Shown: positions 39,506-48,904, numbered from the stretch's first letter. The stretch: DNA of 64,000 bases from Agaribacillus aureus (GCA_030442055.1 JAUJEB010000007.1:186001-250000); one strand, 5' to 3'. The notes: generated by a model not told the origin, from the letters alone. Numbers and translations are program-made.

Positions 39506-40160
39506 TTTCAGTTAATTAATAAAGGTTAAATTCACACTGAAACAACAGCGAGTAATTCAAGACTTCAATAGTTCAGTACAAGACGATTTTATTAGTTTCT
39601 CAACGATATTCAAACAACTAAATTAATGCCATTATTTCGGTTGAAACAGAACCGGAAACCCTTCTTTCCATCTTCTTATCCCAGATCATATTTAAATTAC
39701 AATTGTAACTTTTACCAAAAATAACAATATTTTATTTAAAATATGTCTACTATTTGGTTGACCATGAGATTTAAAGCTAATAAAAAAATGATATATAAAT
39801 CAAAGATTGATACTTGGTTTTTAGATAATTAGGTAAAATGATGCATAAACGATAGGGTTAAACAATAGCCTAACATCTAAAATTGAAATTTAGGAAGATT
39901 AAACATTCCTTTTTGAATATTTTCTTAAAATCTGGAAATTGAGGTATTAAATGTGATGGTGTTGATGAAAATATTACCCGAAAATTGATAACTACTGCTT
40001 CAGGTAATCATCTTTTTGGTCATAAATGATCAGTATCTAATGAAAACAGTTAAGGCATGCCACAACATTTGGAGCATGCCTGTAATTCGATTATGAAATG
40101 ATTTGAGGGCGTTATTTGGACTGGTAAACTTTTATGAGACGACAATCCACGCCGGGGAGT
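39506..40160. other. 655-base gene-free region between two PorG-like genes
   Basis: A+T-rich with no reading frame, clear promoter, repeat or RNA gene. The only structure I see is the hairpin at 40053-40081 (separate entry). Its size suggests the two paralogues are transcribed independently rather than as one operon. Confidence 0.4.
40053..40081 (-). terminator. Weak terminator-like hairpin after PorG-like copy 1
   Basis: AGGCATGC (40053-40060) and GCATGCCT (40074-40081) form an eight-base stem with a 13-base loop, 80 bases past the stop of the minus-strand gene. The T tract is weak. Confidence 0.4.
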
Positions 40161-41243
40161 TTACCTGTACTTGGCTTTACCAAATATTGAGCTACCTAAT
40201 ATGTAATTTACCCTAATGCTTGTTATAACGTAAATATCATTGTCATTTGAATTTCCTCTGATGTTCGTGTTGTTGGCATTGCTGCCATAACCTCTTATCA
40301 AATTATTGGCATCGCGCCTATTGACGATTTCGGCTACCAAAGGATTGGTCAGGTCTCGTGTCTCACCTGATTCGACCGCTGTTAGTTCTCTGGACCGGTC
40401 CGACATGACTCTGGCCAGGTCGCTGTTTAAGGTATTCAGATCGACATAACTTCCGCCAACGTCATCCAGGTGATCGAAAAACAAATGGCGATAGCCAACT
40501 TCAACTTCTACATCTAATGACTCGTTAACCTTGTATCTGACACCTATTCCAACCGGAACTGCTAATTGAACTTTTTTGTAAGGACTTACGCCGCTTCCGT
40601 CACTATATTGCCCCTCGGTTCCCAGTGGTTCCAACGCAATCCATTTACCTGCATCTTCCAAAGCCTGGCCTGTGTTAACATCTGTTTCAGGTACAAGCCC
40701 CTTCGGATTATGATAAAAGACCGCTATCCCGCCAAATACGTAAGGCGTAAAGGTTGGACGTCCCAAAAAAGTGCCATGATGCGGTGTAATATCTATCACT
40801 CCCTGGGCCGAAAACTCAAAAATATCGTTTCGAAATTGCAGATTTCTAACATATCTGAATCTGGCGGATTCATCGTCAGGGTTCGCAGAACTAAAATCTG
40901 ACCCTTTCAGACGGCCATATAACAATGAACCTCTAACCCAATATCTTGACCCTATTTTTCGATGCAAATGGAGACCAAAACCAGGTCTGGTAAAAGATAT
41001 ATCTGTACTGGTTGCCCCTGCTTTTGGAGCCAGGTCACCAAAGTAGTTTAAGGCATTAACACTAAATCCTATAGTAGTATAGGCTTTTTTACCAAATCCT
41101 CCCGCAACGCCGCCTCTATAGGTGGAAATACGTTTGCTTTGGGCCCTAATCTGCCTGCTTCTGGATCGGGATTGTGCCATTAACTCATACTCGGATATAA
41201 AAAAAAGGGTAAGCAACGTTGAAACAAATAACAATTTTTTCAT
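40161..41243 (-). CDS. PorG-like outer-membrane barrel (DUF6089 family), copy 1
   Basis: A 360-residue protein from the ATG at 41243 (MKKLLFVSTLLTLFFISEYELMAQ); an upstream GTG adds three residues. A basic segment (SRSRSRQIRAQSKR) follows the signal, as in copy 2. Long shared blocks with copy 2 include NYFGDLAPK, STDISFTRPG, RGSLLYGRLKGSDF, ARFRYVRNLQFRNDIFE, HNPKGLVP, LEPLGTEGQYS and VEVGYRHLFFDHLDD. The two genes are therefore a tandem duplication, separated by 655 bases. nadK lies upstream on the same strand, matching the usual Bacteroidota neighbourhood of this family. Confidence 0.8.
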   Translation of the reverse strand: MKKLLFVSTLLTLFFISEYELMAQSRSRSRQIRAQSKRISTYRGGVAGGFGKKAYTTIGFSVNALNYFGDLAPKAGATSTDISFTRPGFGLHLHRKIGSRYWVRGSLLYGRLKGSDFSSANPDDESARFRYVRNLQFRNDIFEFSAQGVIDITPHHGTFLGRPTFTPYVFGGIAVFYHNPKGLVPETDVNTGQALEDAGKWIALEPLGTEGQYSDGSGVSPYKKVQLAVPVGIGVRYKVNESLDVEVEVGYRHLFFDHLDDVGGSYVDLNTLNSDLARVMSDRSRELTAVESGETRDLTNPLVAEIVNRRDANNLIRGYGSNANNTNIRGNSNDNDIYVITSIRVNYILGSSIFGKAKYR

Positions 41244-41268
41244 AATCTCCACTAATTACTGATTAGCT

Positions 41269-41315
41269 ATACTTGGTTTGTACTAATTCTATGCTTGAAC
41301 AAAGAACCCAAGTAT
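41269..41315. repeat. Inverted repeat between nadK and PorG-like copy 1
   Basis: ATACTTGG (41269-41276) and CCAAGTAT (41308-41315) are perfect inverted copies 31 bases apart, centred between the nadK stop and the next start. No T tract follows, so it is not an obvious terminator. It could be an operator or chance. Confidence 0.35.
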
Positions 41316-41341
41316 TGAGAGTTATTAAAAACTAATAATAG

Positions 41342-42217
41342 CTAATTCCTGACGTCCAAACCCCAGTTGAGTTTTTGACGTAAGTTATCGAGGAAATTGT
41401 AACCGTCTAACTTCACCAATTTGACCGCAAAGTCCTCTTTTTTTACGGCTAATTGAATGGATGCATCGACGGTATAGGACCGGGAATCCAGGGAAACAAG
41501 GAAATTTTTACTACGCCCTTCAATCTCAAAGGAGATGACACTTTTGTCGGAGACGATCATGGGGCGAACGTTCAGGTTGTGTGGACTTACCGGTGTGATG
41601 ATAAAATTATTGGATTGTGGTAAAACCAACGGTCCTCCGCAGCTTAAAGAATATCCGGTGGATCCTGTGGGAGTGGAAACTATTAACCCATCTGCCCAGT
41701 AAGAGTTTAAGTACTCTCCATCGATATAAGCATGTACCACAATCATTGATGACGTATCCTTTTTGAGAATCGTCATTTCATTAAGGCCGAAATTTAGGCC
41801 ATCAAAAATATCTTTATCAGCGATTAAATGAATTAATGATCGCTGGTCAATTTTGTAATAGTTTTTGTATAAAGCTTCTATCGCACTGCTAATACTATGC
41901 TGGTGCGTGGTGGCCAGGAAGCCAAGCCTTCCCATATTAATGCCTAATACGGGGATCTCCAGGCGGCCGACGTGGGTTACCGCCTCCAGGAGCGTACCAT
42001 CGCCACCAAGTGAAATCATGAAGTCAACGTCCGAGAGATCATCCTTCAGCTGGTAGGTTTCATAATTACCGGCTTTAATGCTGGTTCGGGAAATTTTATC
42101 ATGAAAATATTTGGAAATCAGCAGCTCCGCCTTTATTTGATTTAACTCATCAAACAGCTTTTGTATGGATTGTACACTTTCTTCATTGAACTGTCTTCCA
42201 TGGATGGCTATTTTCAT
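41342..42217 (-). CDS. nadK: NAD kinase
   Basis: A 291-residue enzyme that phosphorylates NAD to NADP with ATP. It is taken from the ATG at 42217 (MKIAIHGRQF); the frame's earlier TTG adds two codons. The signature GGDG is at residues 71-74 (MISLGGDGTLLEAV), with the NE-type motif LNEMTILKKDTSSMIVVHAYIDGE and the glycine-rich loop STPTGSTGYSLSCGGPLV. TPVSPHNLNVRPMIVSD is a second conserved block. The neighbours, a CBS protein and PorG-like barrels, follow the usual Bacteroidota order. Confidence 0.96.
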   Translation of the reverse strand: MKIAIHGRQFNEESVQSIQKLFDELNQIKAELLISKYFHDKISRTSIKAGNYETYQLKDDLSDVDFMISLGGDGTLLEAVTHVGRLEIPVLGINMGRLGFLATTHQHSISSAIEALYKNYYKIDQRSLIHLIADKDIFDGLNFGLNEMTILKKDTSSMIVVHAYIDGEYLNSYWADGLIVSTPTGSTGYSLSCGGPLVLPQSNNFIITPVSPHNLNVRPMIVSDKSVISFEIEGRSKNFLVSLDSRSYTVDASIQLAVKKEDFAVKLVKLDGYNFLDNLRQKLNWGLDVRN

Positions 42218-42268
42218 TGTCAAATATTTGTCCCGTTTAGATAGGCAGGTAAATTTGGATAAAAGAAT

Positions 42269-42934
42269 TTACATTTCAAGATATTTCATTAATATATCCA
42301 ATCTTTCCTGTTCAGTGGCGGCGTGTTTGGTTTCATGGAATCTGGCAATGATCTTGTAGCCGAATCTTTCCAACGTAGCCGTTATGTGAGAGAGGTCGGT
42401 TTTATTGGTTTTGATGGTGAGCTTGATTTTGCTGGTATCCAAGGCGTCATTGGTAATCCAGGCACTTAATATTTTTGCGTTTTCGGCTTCTATGAGCCGA
42501 CTAACCTCTGCGAGTGAATAGTCGATCTGATTTAATGATAACACAATGATGCCACCGGCGCTTTGTACAGCAGCAGTTTGAGCAAATGCGGCGATGGTGT
42601 CTTCAATGTTAATTACGCCATGGTACTGATTGTCTTCATCCAATACTGCAATTATTTGTGCCTGATTGTCAGAAGCTATTTTGATTACATCATAAATGTG
42701 TTGATGGAAATAGACAAAGCAGTCCTTACCATCCAGTTTGTAGTCACCAACGTTTTTGTCGGAGTCATTTTCTTCTAATATAATGTTTTCGGAGATTAAA
42801 CCTTTATAATAGCCGTTTTCTAAAACCGGTAATTGATTGGTCCTTAACTCTTCCATCCACTTTACGGCTTTTGAGGCCGGATCTGTCACCTTTAAGGGGG
42901 GGATCATTTGGTTTATTATTTCTACTGCTATCAT
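42269..42934 (-). CDS. CBS-domain protein
   Basis: A 221-residue cytoplasmic protein. The first two thirds form two CBS repeats: IINQMIPPLKVTDPASKAVKWMEELRTNQLPVLENGYYKGLISENII, then VYFHQHIYDVIKIASDNQAQIIAVLDEDNQYHGVINIEDTIAAFAQ. The last 80 residues (GGIIVLSLNQIDYSLAEVSRLIEAENAKILSAW) look like an ACT-type domain. CBS pairs bind adenosine nucleotides and act as energy or ligand sensors. This exact architecture next to nadK and pdxJ recurs in Bacteroidota, but its target is unknown. It starts 52 bases before nadK on the same strand. Confidence 0.85.
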   Translation of the reverse strand: MIAVEIINQMIPPLKVTDPASKAVKWMEELRTNQLPVLENGYYKGLISENIILEENDSDKNVGDYKLDGKDCFVYFHQHIYDVIKIASDNQAQIIAVLDEDNQYHGVINIEDTIAAFAQTAAVQSAGGIIVLSLNQIDYSLAEVSRLIEAENAKILSAWITNDALDTSKIKLTIKTNKTDLSHITATLERFGYKIIARFHETKHAATEQERLDILMKYLEM

Positions 42935-42987
42935 AATTAATCTGGAAATCTGACCATGTTAATTTATTACCATCAAATATTTTGCCA

Positions 42988-43758
42988 TCATGCAACCACC
43001 TTTTCGTCGATAAACTCCTCCAGTAGTACATTAAATTTTTCCGGGTGTTCCATCATAGGGGCATGTCCACACCGATCGATGAATTTAAGCTTTGAGTTTG
43101 ATAACAACCTGTTAAATTCGTGTGCCACCATAGGTGGGGTTATGGTATCATTCAAACCCCAAATCAGCAATGTGCGGGTTTTAATAGAAGGGATTTCTCT
43201 GGCCATATTATGTCTTTGGGCAGATTTGGCTATCGCCACAATTCTAAGACATTTGGGAACACTCTTGGTGGTCGCAAAAACTTCATCCACATATTCCTTG
43301 GTTGCCGTTTTCGGATCGTAAAAAGTGTATTCCACCCTTTCTTTTATATAATCATAGCTACCCCTTTTGGGAAATGAGCCACCCATACCATTTTCAAACA
43401 GACCCGAACTTCCCGTGAGCACCAATTTCTTAACGTTTTCCTGATGGCCTAAAGTATAGATGAGCGCAATATGTCCACCTAAGGAATTACCCATCAGAAA
43501 TAAATCTTTAAGATTTAAGGTAGCAATAAATGCTTTCAGATAGGCCACAAGTCCGTCCAGCCCGGCTTCTCTGACTGGCATTTCATAAATAGGAAGTATA
43601 GGAATAACAACTCTGAAGTCCCGTTTAAACCTGTTAACGACACCTTCCCAGTTACTCAAAGCACCAAATAAGCCATGCAGTAATAAGATTACCTGCCCTT
43701 GACCTTCATCAATGTACTTATATTGGCCGGTTTTTTTTACTTCAATATCTAACTTCAT
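42988..43758 (-). CDS. Alpha/beta-fold hydrolase
   Basis: A 256-residue hydrolase from the ATG at 43758 (MKLDIEVKKTGQYKYIDEGQGQ); the frame extends 11 codons but the alignment favours the inner start. Triad: Ser in LMGNSLGGHIALIY, Asp in LLIWGLNDTITPP, His in DRCGHAPMMEHPEKFN. The oxyanion segment is LLLHGLFGALSNWEG. The family includes esterases, haloperoxidases and C-C hydrolases; substrate unknown. An inverted repeat (GTTATTT/AAATAAC, 43781-43797) lies just before the gene. A second hydrolase of similar type is at 45678. Confidence 0.85.
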   Translation of the reverse strand: MKLDIEVKKTGQYKYIDEGQGQVILLLHGLFGALSNWEGVVNRFKRDFRVVIPILPIYEMPVREAGLDGLVAYLKAFIATLNLKDLFLMGNSLGGHIALIYTLGHQENVKKLVLTGSSGLFENGMGGSFPKRGSYDYIKERVEYTFYDPKTATKEYVDEVFATTKSVPKCLRIVAIAKSAQRHNMAREIPSIKTRTLLIWGLNDTITPPMVAHEFNRLLSNSKLKFIDRCGHAPMMEHPEKFNVLLEEFIDEKVVA

Positions 43759-43893
43759 CCTGACTTTTTTTGTAAACACCGTTATTTGCAAAATAACAAA
43801 AATAAAAAGATAATCAATTCAGAATTTCTTTAATTCTGCAACAATGTTTTCTACATATTGCCATCAAACAGAGCAATGCGGCGTTCAGGCAAG

Positions 43894-44427
43894 TTAAGGA
43901 GATGATGGTTTGATGAGATCTTTGATGGCGTCGAGCAAGTTGCCAGTGAAGGGGAGAAAAGAAGAGATCAACTCAATGGTTTTTGGTCCCAGCGGTTCAA
44001 TTAACGGGTAAATTAAAGAGGCATGACGGGTTTCTTCCGGTATATGGAATCCAACTGTATGGGTTAGCCATAGAAAGATGCTAATGGCAATGGCCCACTT
44101 TAATATACCCAGCAACGCCCCGGCAAAATTGTCCAGGCTTCCCAACAACGTCAGGTCGAGCACCTTTTTAACAAATCTCCCCAGTAGATTAACCAAAACC
44201 AGAATAGCGATAAAAATTAATATAAAAGCAATGTAGGGTACCAGATGACTGAAATTACCAAAATGATTATTTAAAAATTCGATACCCGTATGTAACAACC
44301 TGAACCCACCGGTAATCGCCAAGACCAGGGCCAATATACCAACAACTTCTATGAATAGTCCCTTCTTAAAACCTCGGTAGGCGCCAATGAGTAGTGCAAT
44401 TAATAATATTAGGTCTAGGGTATTCAC
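43894..44427 (-). CDS. CvpA-family membrane protein
   Basis: A 177-residue protein with four predicted membrane helices (LDLILLIALLIGAYRGFKKG, FIEVVGILALVLAITGGF, YIAFILIFIAILVLVNLLGRFVKK, AGALLGILKWAIAISIFLWL). The opening LDLILLIALLIGAYRGFKKGLF is the CvpA signature; the family is linked to colicin V export in E. coli and to envelope stability elsewhere. It starts with GTG at 44427 and follows yqeY by four bases. A role in envelope homeostasis is plausible but unproven. Confidence 0.88.
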   Translation of the reverse strand: MNTLDLILLIALLIGAYRGFKKGLFIEVVGILALVLAITGGFRLLHTGIEFLNNHFGNFSHLVPYIAFILIFIAILVLVNLLGRFVKKVLDLTLLGSLDNFAGALLGILKWAIAISIFLWLTHTVGFHIPEETRHASLIYPLIEPLGPKTIELISSFLPFTGNLLDAIKDLIKPSSP

Positions 44428-44431
44428 CTGG

Positions 44432-44884
44432 CTAATTCTGGAGAATGGTTTTAACTAAAGAAGAAATAGTCTTGCCGTCGGCTTTTCCAGCTAGTTTTTT
44501 GGTAGCAGCGCCCATCACTTTCCCCATATCCTGCGGACCACTGGCGCCGATTTCGGTTATAATCGCCTTTAATGCTTCTTTCAGTTCATCTTCTGATAAT
44601 TGTTTAGGTAAGTAACGATTGATAACTTCCAGCTCCAGCAATTCCTTGCTGGCCAGATCTTCTCTTCCTTTTTCCTGATACAAGCCAGCCGAATCTTTCC
44701 TTTGCTTGGCGGCTTTCATCAGTAGTTTCATTTCCTGATCTTCTGAAAGAACGTCCTGAGAGCCTTTTTCCGTCTCAGCTAACAAAATTAAAGATTTAAT
44801 ACTTCTCAATGCTGTCAACTCATCTTTTTGCTTGGCTAACATCGCTTTTTTGATATCACCTTCGATTTGCTGCTTTAAACTCAT
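44432..44884 (-). CDS. GatB/YqeY domain protein
   Basis: A 150-residue YqeY-type protein, all helical: MSLKQQIEGDIKKAMLAKQKDELTALRSIKSLI at the start, then LPKQLSEDELKEALKAIITEIGASGPQDMGKVMGAATKKLAGKADGKTISSLVKTIL. The domain resembles the tRNA-binding tail of the GatB amidotransferase; stand-alone copies have no settled function. A minus-strand -7 box TAACTTTG (44930-44923) lies 39 bases before the ATG, with a TTG 23 bases further upstream. It heads the run yqeY, cvpA, hydrolase, CBS, nadK. Confidence 0.92.
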   Translation of the reverse strand: MSLKQQIEGDIKKAMLAKQKDELTALRSIKSLILLAETEKGSQDVLSEDQEMKLLMKAAKQRKDSAGLYQEKGREDLASKELLELEVINRYLPKQLSEDELKEALKAIITEIGASGPQDMGKVMGAATKKLAGKADGKTISSLVKTILQN

Positions 44885-44949
44885 ATGTGCGTACTTTAAT
44901 TTTATTAATTATTAACTTGCGCCAAAGTTATACAATTTTTAAGAAGTAA

Positions 44950-45666
44950 ATGACCAAGCTTAGTGTTAATGTCAACAAATTCGCTACCTTAAGAAACGCG
45001 CGGGGTGGGAATAATCCCGATCTGATAAAGGTTGTTAAAGATTGTGAAAGTTTTGGTGCTCAAGGGATAACCGTTCACCCGAGACCCGATGAGCGGCATA
45101 TCAGGTACCAGGATGTGCTGGATATCCACGAAGTGGTGTCAACAGAGTTTAATATAGAAGGCTATCCGGATGAACGTTATATGCAGCTTGTTGCCAGCGT
45201 GAAGCCCACTCAGGCTACTTTAGTGCCGGATGGGCCCGATGTTTTAACTTCCAATGCCGGCTGGGATACTGTTAAAAATGCCGGATTGTTAAAGGAAATT
45301 ACCGACGAGTTAAAAAAATGTGGTGCGAGGGTGTCTATTTTCGTTGATCCCGATGTTGCTCAGGTTGAGGGAGTAGCTGAAATTGGAGCAGATCGTATTG
45401 AATTGTACACGGAACCTTATGCGGCAAATTTTAAGGCTGGACGTGAGGTGGCCATAGCACCGTATGTAAAAGCTGCTTTACGGGCGGAGGCTCTTGGGAT
45501 TGAGGTGAATGCAGGGCATGACCTGGACCTGGATAATTTATTTTATCTTAAAGAGAGAATCCCCTTTTTGGCTGAGGTCTCGATCGGGCATGCATTGGTA
45601 TGTGATGCACTTTATTATGGTTTGGATAATACCATTCCAATGTATCTTAGGGAATTAAATAAATAG
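44950..45666 (+). CDS. pdxJ: Pyridoxine 5'-phosphate synthase
   Basis: A 238-residue TIM-barrel enzyme that joins 1-deoxyxylulose 5-phosphate and 3-amino-2-oxopropyl phosphate, the last step in making the vitamin B6 ring. Conserved blocks: LSVNVNKFATLRNARGGNNPDL, GAQGITVHPRPDERHIRYQDV (catalytic His), NIEGYPDERYM, QATLVPDGPDVLTSNAGWD, VSIFVDPD and AGHDLDLDNL, with EVSIGHALV at the end. It is divergent from yqeY across 65 bases. Only 11 bases separate it from the hydrolase that follows, so they probably form an operon. Confidence 0.96.
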   Translation: MTKLSVNVNKFATLRNARGGNNPDLIKVVKDCESFGAQGITVHPRPDERHIRYQDVLDIHEVVSTEFNIEGYPDERYMQLVASVKPTQATLVPDGPDVLTSNAGWDTVKNAGLLKEITDELKKCGARVSIFVDPDVAQVEGVAEIGADRIELYTEPYAANFKAGREVAIAPYVKAALRAEALGIEVNAGHDLDLDNLFYLKERIPFLAEVSIGHALVCDALYYGLDNTIPMYLRELNK

Positions 45667-45677
45667 TCAACAATTTT

Positions 45678-46442
45678 ATGTCACTATATTTCAGGGAGGT
45701 TGGCAGTGGGCAGCCGGTAATTATTTTACATGGTCTATTTGGATCTTCAGACAATTGGCTTACCATTGCCAGGCAGTTGGCGACGGATTACAGGCTGGTA
45801 TTGCCGGATCAGCGCAATCACGGCCGATCATTTAAAAGCGAGACTTTTGACTATCAATCAATGAGTCGTGATTTATTAGATTTTATCGAAGAAAACAGTA
45901 TTGATCATCCGGTTATCATTGGACATTCTATGGGGGGGAAGGTAGCCATGAATTTTGCGGTGAACTATCCGTCCATGTTGTCGAAGCTGGTAGTTGTCGA
46001 CATTGGCCCCAAGGCTTACCCTGTGCATCATCAGCAAATATTGTCGGGATTGAACCACCTGGATCTGACACGTATCAAGTCGCGCAAGGAAGCTGACGAC
46101 TTGTTGTCCGATTATGTTGAGGAGGCAGGTGTCAGACAGTTTTTACTTAAAAATTTGGACAGGGATGAAGATGGCGCATTTACCTGGAAACTGAATCTAC
46201 CGGTAATTACCAGGGAAATAGAGAATGTGGGAGAAGCCTTGTCGGTTGAAAAAACTTTTTCTAAACCCGCTCTTTTTGTAAAAGGCGAGCGGTCAGAATA
46301 TATAGTGGATGATGATTCCCAACGTATCACTCAGATTTTTCCTGATAATCGAATAGTAAGTGTTTCCCGCGCCGGTCACTGGGTACATGCGGAAAACCCC
46401 TCCGAATTTCTATCGGTGATTAAAGCTTTTTTGATGGAATAG
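45678..46442 (+). CDS. Alpha/beta-fold hydrolase (YbfF-like esterase)
   Basis: A 254-residue hydrolase. Oxyanion segment ILHGLFGSSDNWLTIARQL, acid-loop segment LPDQRNHGRSFKSETFDYQSMSRDLLDFI, nucleophile Ser in VIIGHSMGGKVAMNFA, His in SRAGHWVHAENPSEFL. DQRNHGRS and GHSMGGK are characteristic of the YbfF/ABHD11 esterase group. Substrate unknown; acyl-CoA or lipid esterase activity is reported for relatives. It sits between pdxJ and the methylase gene with short gaps, apparently one transcription unit. Confidence 0.88.
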   Translation: MSLYFREVGSGQPVIILHGLFGSSDNWLTIARQLATDYRLVLPDQRNHGRSFKSETFDYQSMSRDLLDFIEENSIDHPVIIGHSMGGKVAMNFAVNYPSMLSKLVVVDIGPKAYPVHHQQILSGLNHLDLTRIKSRKEADDLLSDYVEEAGVRQFLLKNLDRDEDGAFTWKLNLPVITREIENVGEALSVEKTFSKPALFVKGERSEYIVDDDSQRITQIFPDNRIVSVSRAGHWVHAENPSEFLSVIKAFLME

Positions 46443-46458
46443 ATTAAACCGAACTTTA

Positions 46459-47184
46459 GTGATAAAGGAGAAAGGCAAATTGTATGTAATCCCAACGGTG
46501 ATTGCCGATCAATCGCACGATAGGGTTATTTTGCCTGAAGTAAAGGAAATCATAAAGCAGTTGGATTATTTTTTGGTGGAGAATGTCAGGACATCAAGAC
46601 GGTTTATCAGCGCTTTGAAAACGGGGAAAAAAATTGAAGATATTCACTTTGAGGTGCTTGATAAACGCAGTACGATGGCCATGGTCAAGGATTTATTGCA
46701 ACCGGCCTTCGATGGCACCTCCATTGGATTAATGTCAGAATCAGGTTGCCCGGGTATTGCAGACCCGGGGGCTAAAGCAGTAAACCTGGCGCATAAGTTT
46801 GATATACAGGTTGTCCCATTGGTAGGGCCTTCCTCCATTTTTTTGGCGTTAATGGCTTCGGGTTTCAATGGGCAATGTTTCAAATTCCATGGATATTTGC
46901 CGGTAGAAAGGCAGGAGCGGATCAGTAAGATCAAACTGCTGGAAAAAGAGTCGCGAAAGCTTGGGCAGTCTCAAATATTTATAGAAACTCCTTATCGTAA
47001 TGATCATATGCTGGAAGATCTGGTTGGTCATTGCCACGGAGAAACCCGGATTTGCATCGCCAGGGATATTACTGGTAAAAATGAATTGATTAAAACTCAG
47101 AAGATTATTGCCTGGAAAAGTGAAAAACCGGATTTAAACAAGTGGCCAACAGTATTTGTGTTATATGCCGGCAAGGAAATGTAG
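46459..47184 (+). CDS. RsmI-like SAM-dependent methyltransferase
   Basis: A 241-residue tetrapyrrole-methylase-fold protein that starts with GTG at 46459; no ATG fits near the fold's first strand (GKLYVIPTVIAD). RsmI-like features: FLVENVRTSRRFISAL, IGLMSESGCPGIADPGAKAVNLAH and VPLVGPSSIFLALMASGFNGQCFKFHGYLP, then RNDHMLEDLV and ICIARDITGKNELIKTQ. True RsmI methylates C1402 of 16S rRNA; this form is shorter and its N-terminal motif differs, as in the second RsmI-like paralogue that Bacteroidota often carry. Its target is unproven. Confidence 0.8.
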   Translation: MIKEKGKLYVIPTVIADQSHDRVILPEVKEIIKQLDYFLVENVRTSRRFISALKTGKKIEDIHFEVLDKRSTMAMVKDLLQPAFDGTSIGLMSESGCPGIADPGAKAVNLAHKFDIQVVPLVGPSSIFLALMASGFNGQCFKFHGYLPVERQERISKIKLLEKESRKLGQSQIFIETPYRNDHMLEDLVGHCHGETRICIARDITGKNELIKTQKIIAWKSEKPDLNKWPTVFVLYAGKEM

Positions 47185-47285
47185 CCCAATATTGATTTAG
47201 TTTAAATTCAAATTCCATTATGAATTAATTTTGTTGCAAAATAGTTATTTTAGCGATCCAAAATAAGATCAAAATAAATTTAAAC

Positions 47286-48548
47286 ATGTCATATTTATTT
47301 ACCTCAGAATCAGTTGCAGAAGGCCATCCGGATAAAGTGGCAGATCAGATATCAGATGCCTTAATTGATAATTTTTTAGCTTTTGATGCCAATTCAAAAG
47401 TGGCTTGCGAGACTTTGGTCACTACCGGGCTGACGGTATTAAGCGGAGAGGTTAAGTCTCAGGCTTACCTCGATGTACAACAGATTGCAAGGGAGGTTAT
47501 AGAAAGAATTGGTTACAATCGCGGTGAATACATGTTTGACGCCAATTCCTGCGGTGTTATTTCTGCAATTCACGAACAGTCTCCCGATATTAATCAGGGA
47601 GTAGATAGGGAAGAGCCGGAGGAACAAGGAGCCGGAGACCAGGGAATGATGTTTGGATATGCCACATCGGAGAGCGAGAATTTTATGCCCCTGGCACTGG
47701 ATCTTTCTCATAAGATCCTGAGAGAGCTTGCTAAACTTAGAAGGGAGAATAAGGAAATACAGTATTTAAGACCTGATGCCAAGTCTCAGGTTACTATCGA
47801 ATATTCTGATGATAACAGGCCGAAGCGAATTGAAGCCATTGTTATTTCCACTCAGCATGATGATTTTGGCGGAGAAGCTGAGATGCTCGCCAAGATCAGA
47901 GAGGATATGATCAATATTTTAATGCCCCGTGTTGTAGCACAATTAAAACCCGAGTTGCAGGGACTGTTTAACGGAAGCATCAAATATCATATTAATCCCA
48001 CCGGCAAATTTGTGATTGGTGGCCCTCATGGGGACACGGGTCTTACTGGCAGGAAAATTATTGTAGACACCTATGGCGGAAAAGGAGCGCATGGAGGCGG
48101 TGCCTTTTCCGGTAAAGATCCTTCCAAGGTGGATAGATCCGCGGCCTATGCCACCAGGCATATTGCGAAGAATCTGGTGGCCGCCGGCGTGGCTGATGAG
48201 ATGCTGGTGCAGGTTTCTTACGCCATTGGTGTAGCGGAACCTATGGGTATATATGTGAACACCTATAATAAATCAAAAGTCAATTTAACCGATGGTGAAA
48301 TTGCCGAAAAGATTGGTGGTATTTTTGACTTACGGCCCTATGCCATAGAACAAAGGCTTAAGCTGCGTTCTCCTATTTATAGTGACACAGCCGCCTATGG
48401 CCATATGGGTAGGGAACCGGAGATTAAAAAACTTAAATTCACAAATACCAATGGTGAAGAGGTTATACATGAGGTGGAAACCTTCACGTGGGAGAAACTG
48501 GATTATGTCGATAAGATCAAAGAAGCTTTTAAAGACGACTTTAAATAA
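47286..48548 (+). CDS. metK: S-adenosylmethionine synthetase
   Basis: A 420-residue enzyme that makes SAM from methionine and ATP. The signature hexapeptide GAGDQG is present ([15 protein letters not shown]), as are [13 protein letters not shown] near the N terminus, [27 protein letters not shown] in the middle and [20 protein letters not shown]. Its product is the ligand of the SAM-I riboswitch at 5.4 kb, so the two loci form a feedback pair. Its own 5' region has no riboswitch; a TAATTTTG at 47226-47233 resembles a -7 box but lacks a well-placed partner. Confidence 0.97.
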   Translation: MSYLFTSESVAEGHPDKVADQISDALIDNFLAFDANSKVACETLVTTGLTVLSGEVKSQAYLDVQQIAREVIERIGYNRGEYMFDANSCGVISAIHEQSPDINQGVDREEPEEQGAGDQGMMFGYATSESENFMPLALDLSHKILRELAKLRRENKEIQYLRPDAKSQVTIEYSDDNRPKRIEAIVISTQHDDFGGEAEMLAKIREDMINILMPRVVAQLKPELQGLFNGSIKYHINPTGKFVIGGPHGDTGLTGRKIIVDTYGGKGAHGGGAFSGKDPSKVDRSAAYATRHIAKNLVAAGVADEMLVQVSYAIGVAEPMGIYVNTYNKSKVNLTDGEIAEKIGGIFDLRPYAIEQRLKLRSPIYSDTAAYGHMGREPEIKKLKFTNTNGEEVIHEVETFTWEKLDYVDKIKEAFKDDFK

Positions 48549-48570
48549 AAAAGGGGCCTGAGCCCCTTTT
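48549..48570. terminator. Bidirectional intrinsic terminator between metK and hpf
   Basis: AAAAGGGGC (48549-48557), loop CTGA, GCCCCTTTT (48562-48570). A perfect nine-base hairpin with A and T runs on both sides serves metK on the plus strand and hpf on the minus strand. Confidence 0.9.
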
Positions 48571-48584
48571 ACTTTATAATGCTA

Positions 48585-48875
48585 TTATAACTTTTCCTTA
48601 TATTTTCTGATTTGCCTCCGAAGCGCCTCCACGGCCTGATCAGCAGCGGCTTCAAAGCTTTTTGACTGCTCTTTCGCAAAAAGTTGCTGACCTGGCATAT
48701 TTAGCTTAATTTCCACTACTTTATTTTCATTTTTAATATCCTTATCCAATCGTAAAAATACTTCCCCATCGATAATTCTATCAAAGTATGTTTCTAGTTT
48801 TCCGGTTTTCTTATGAATAAAATCTAGAAGTTTTTGGTCGGCGTCGAAATGAATAGAATGCATTTGTAACTTCAT
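48585..48875 (-). CDS. hpf: Ribosome hibernation promoting factor, short form
   Basis: A 96-residue RaiA/HPF domain. It has FDADQKLLDFIHKKTGKLETYFDRI in the N-terminal half and KVVEIKLNMPGQQLFAKEQSKSFEAAADQAVEALRRQIRKYKEKL in the second, with the basic last helix that binds 16S rRNA. No long C-terminal dimerisation domain, so it is a short HPF. It binds idle ribosomes in stationary phase. It follows xerC by 29 bases and ends at the shared terminator with metK. Confidence 0.93.
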   Translation of the reverse strand: MKLQMHSIHFDADQKLLDFIHKKTGKLETYFDRIIDGEVFLRLDKDIKNENKVVEIKLNMPGQQLFAKEQSKSFEAAADQAVEALRRQIRKYKEKL

Positions 48876-48904
48876 AATTGTCTGATTTTAAAGTTAAACT
48901 TACC

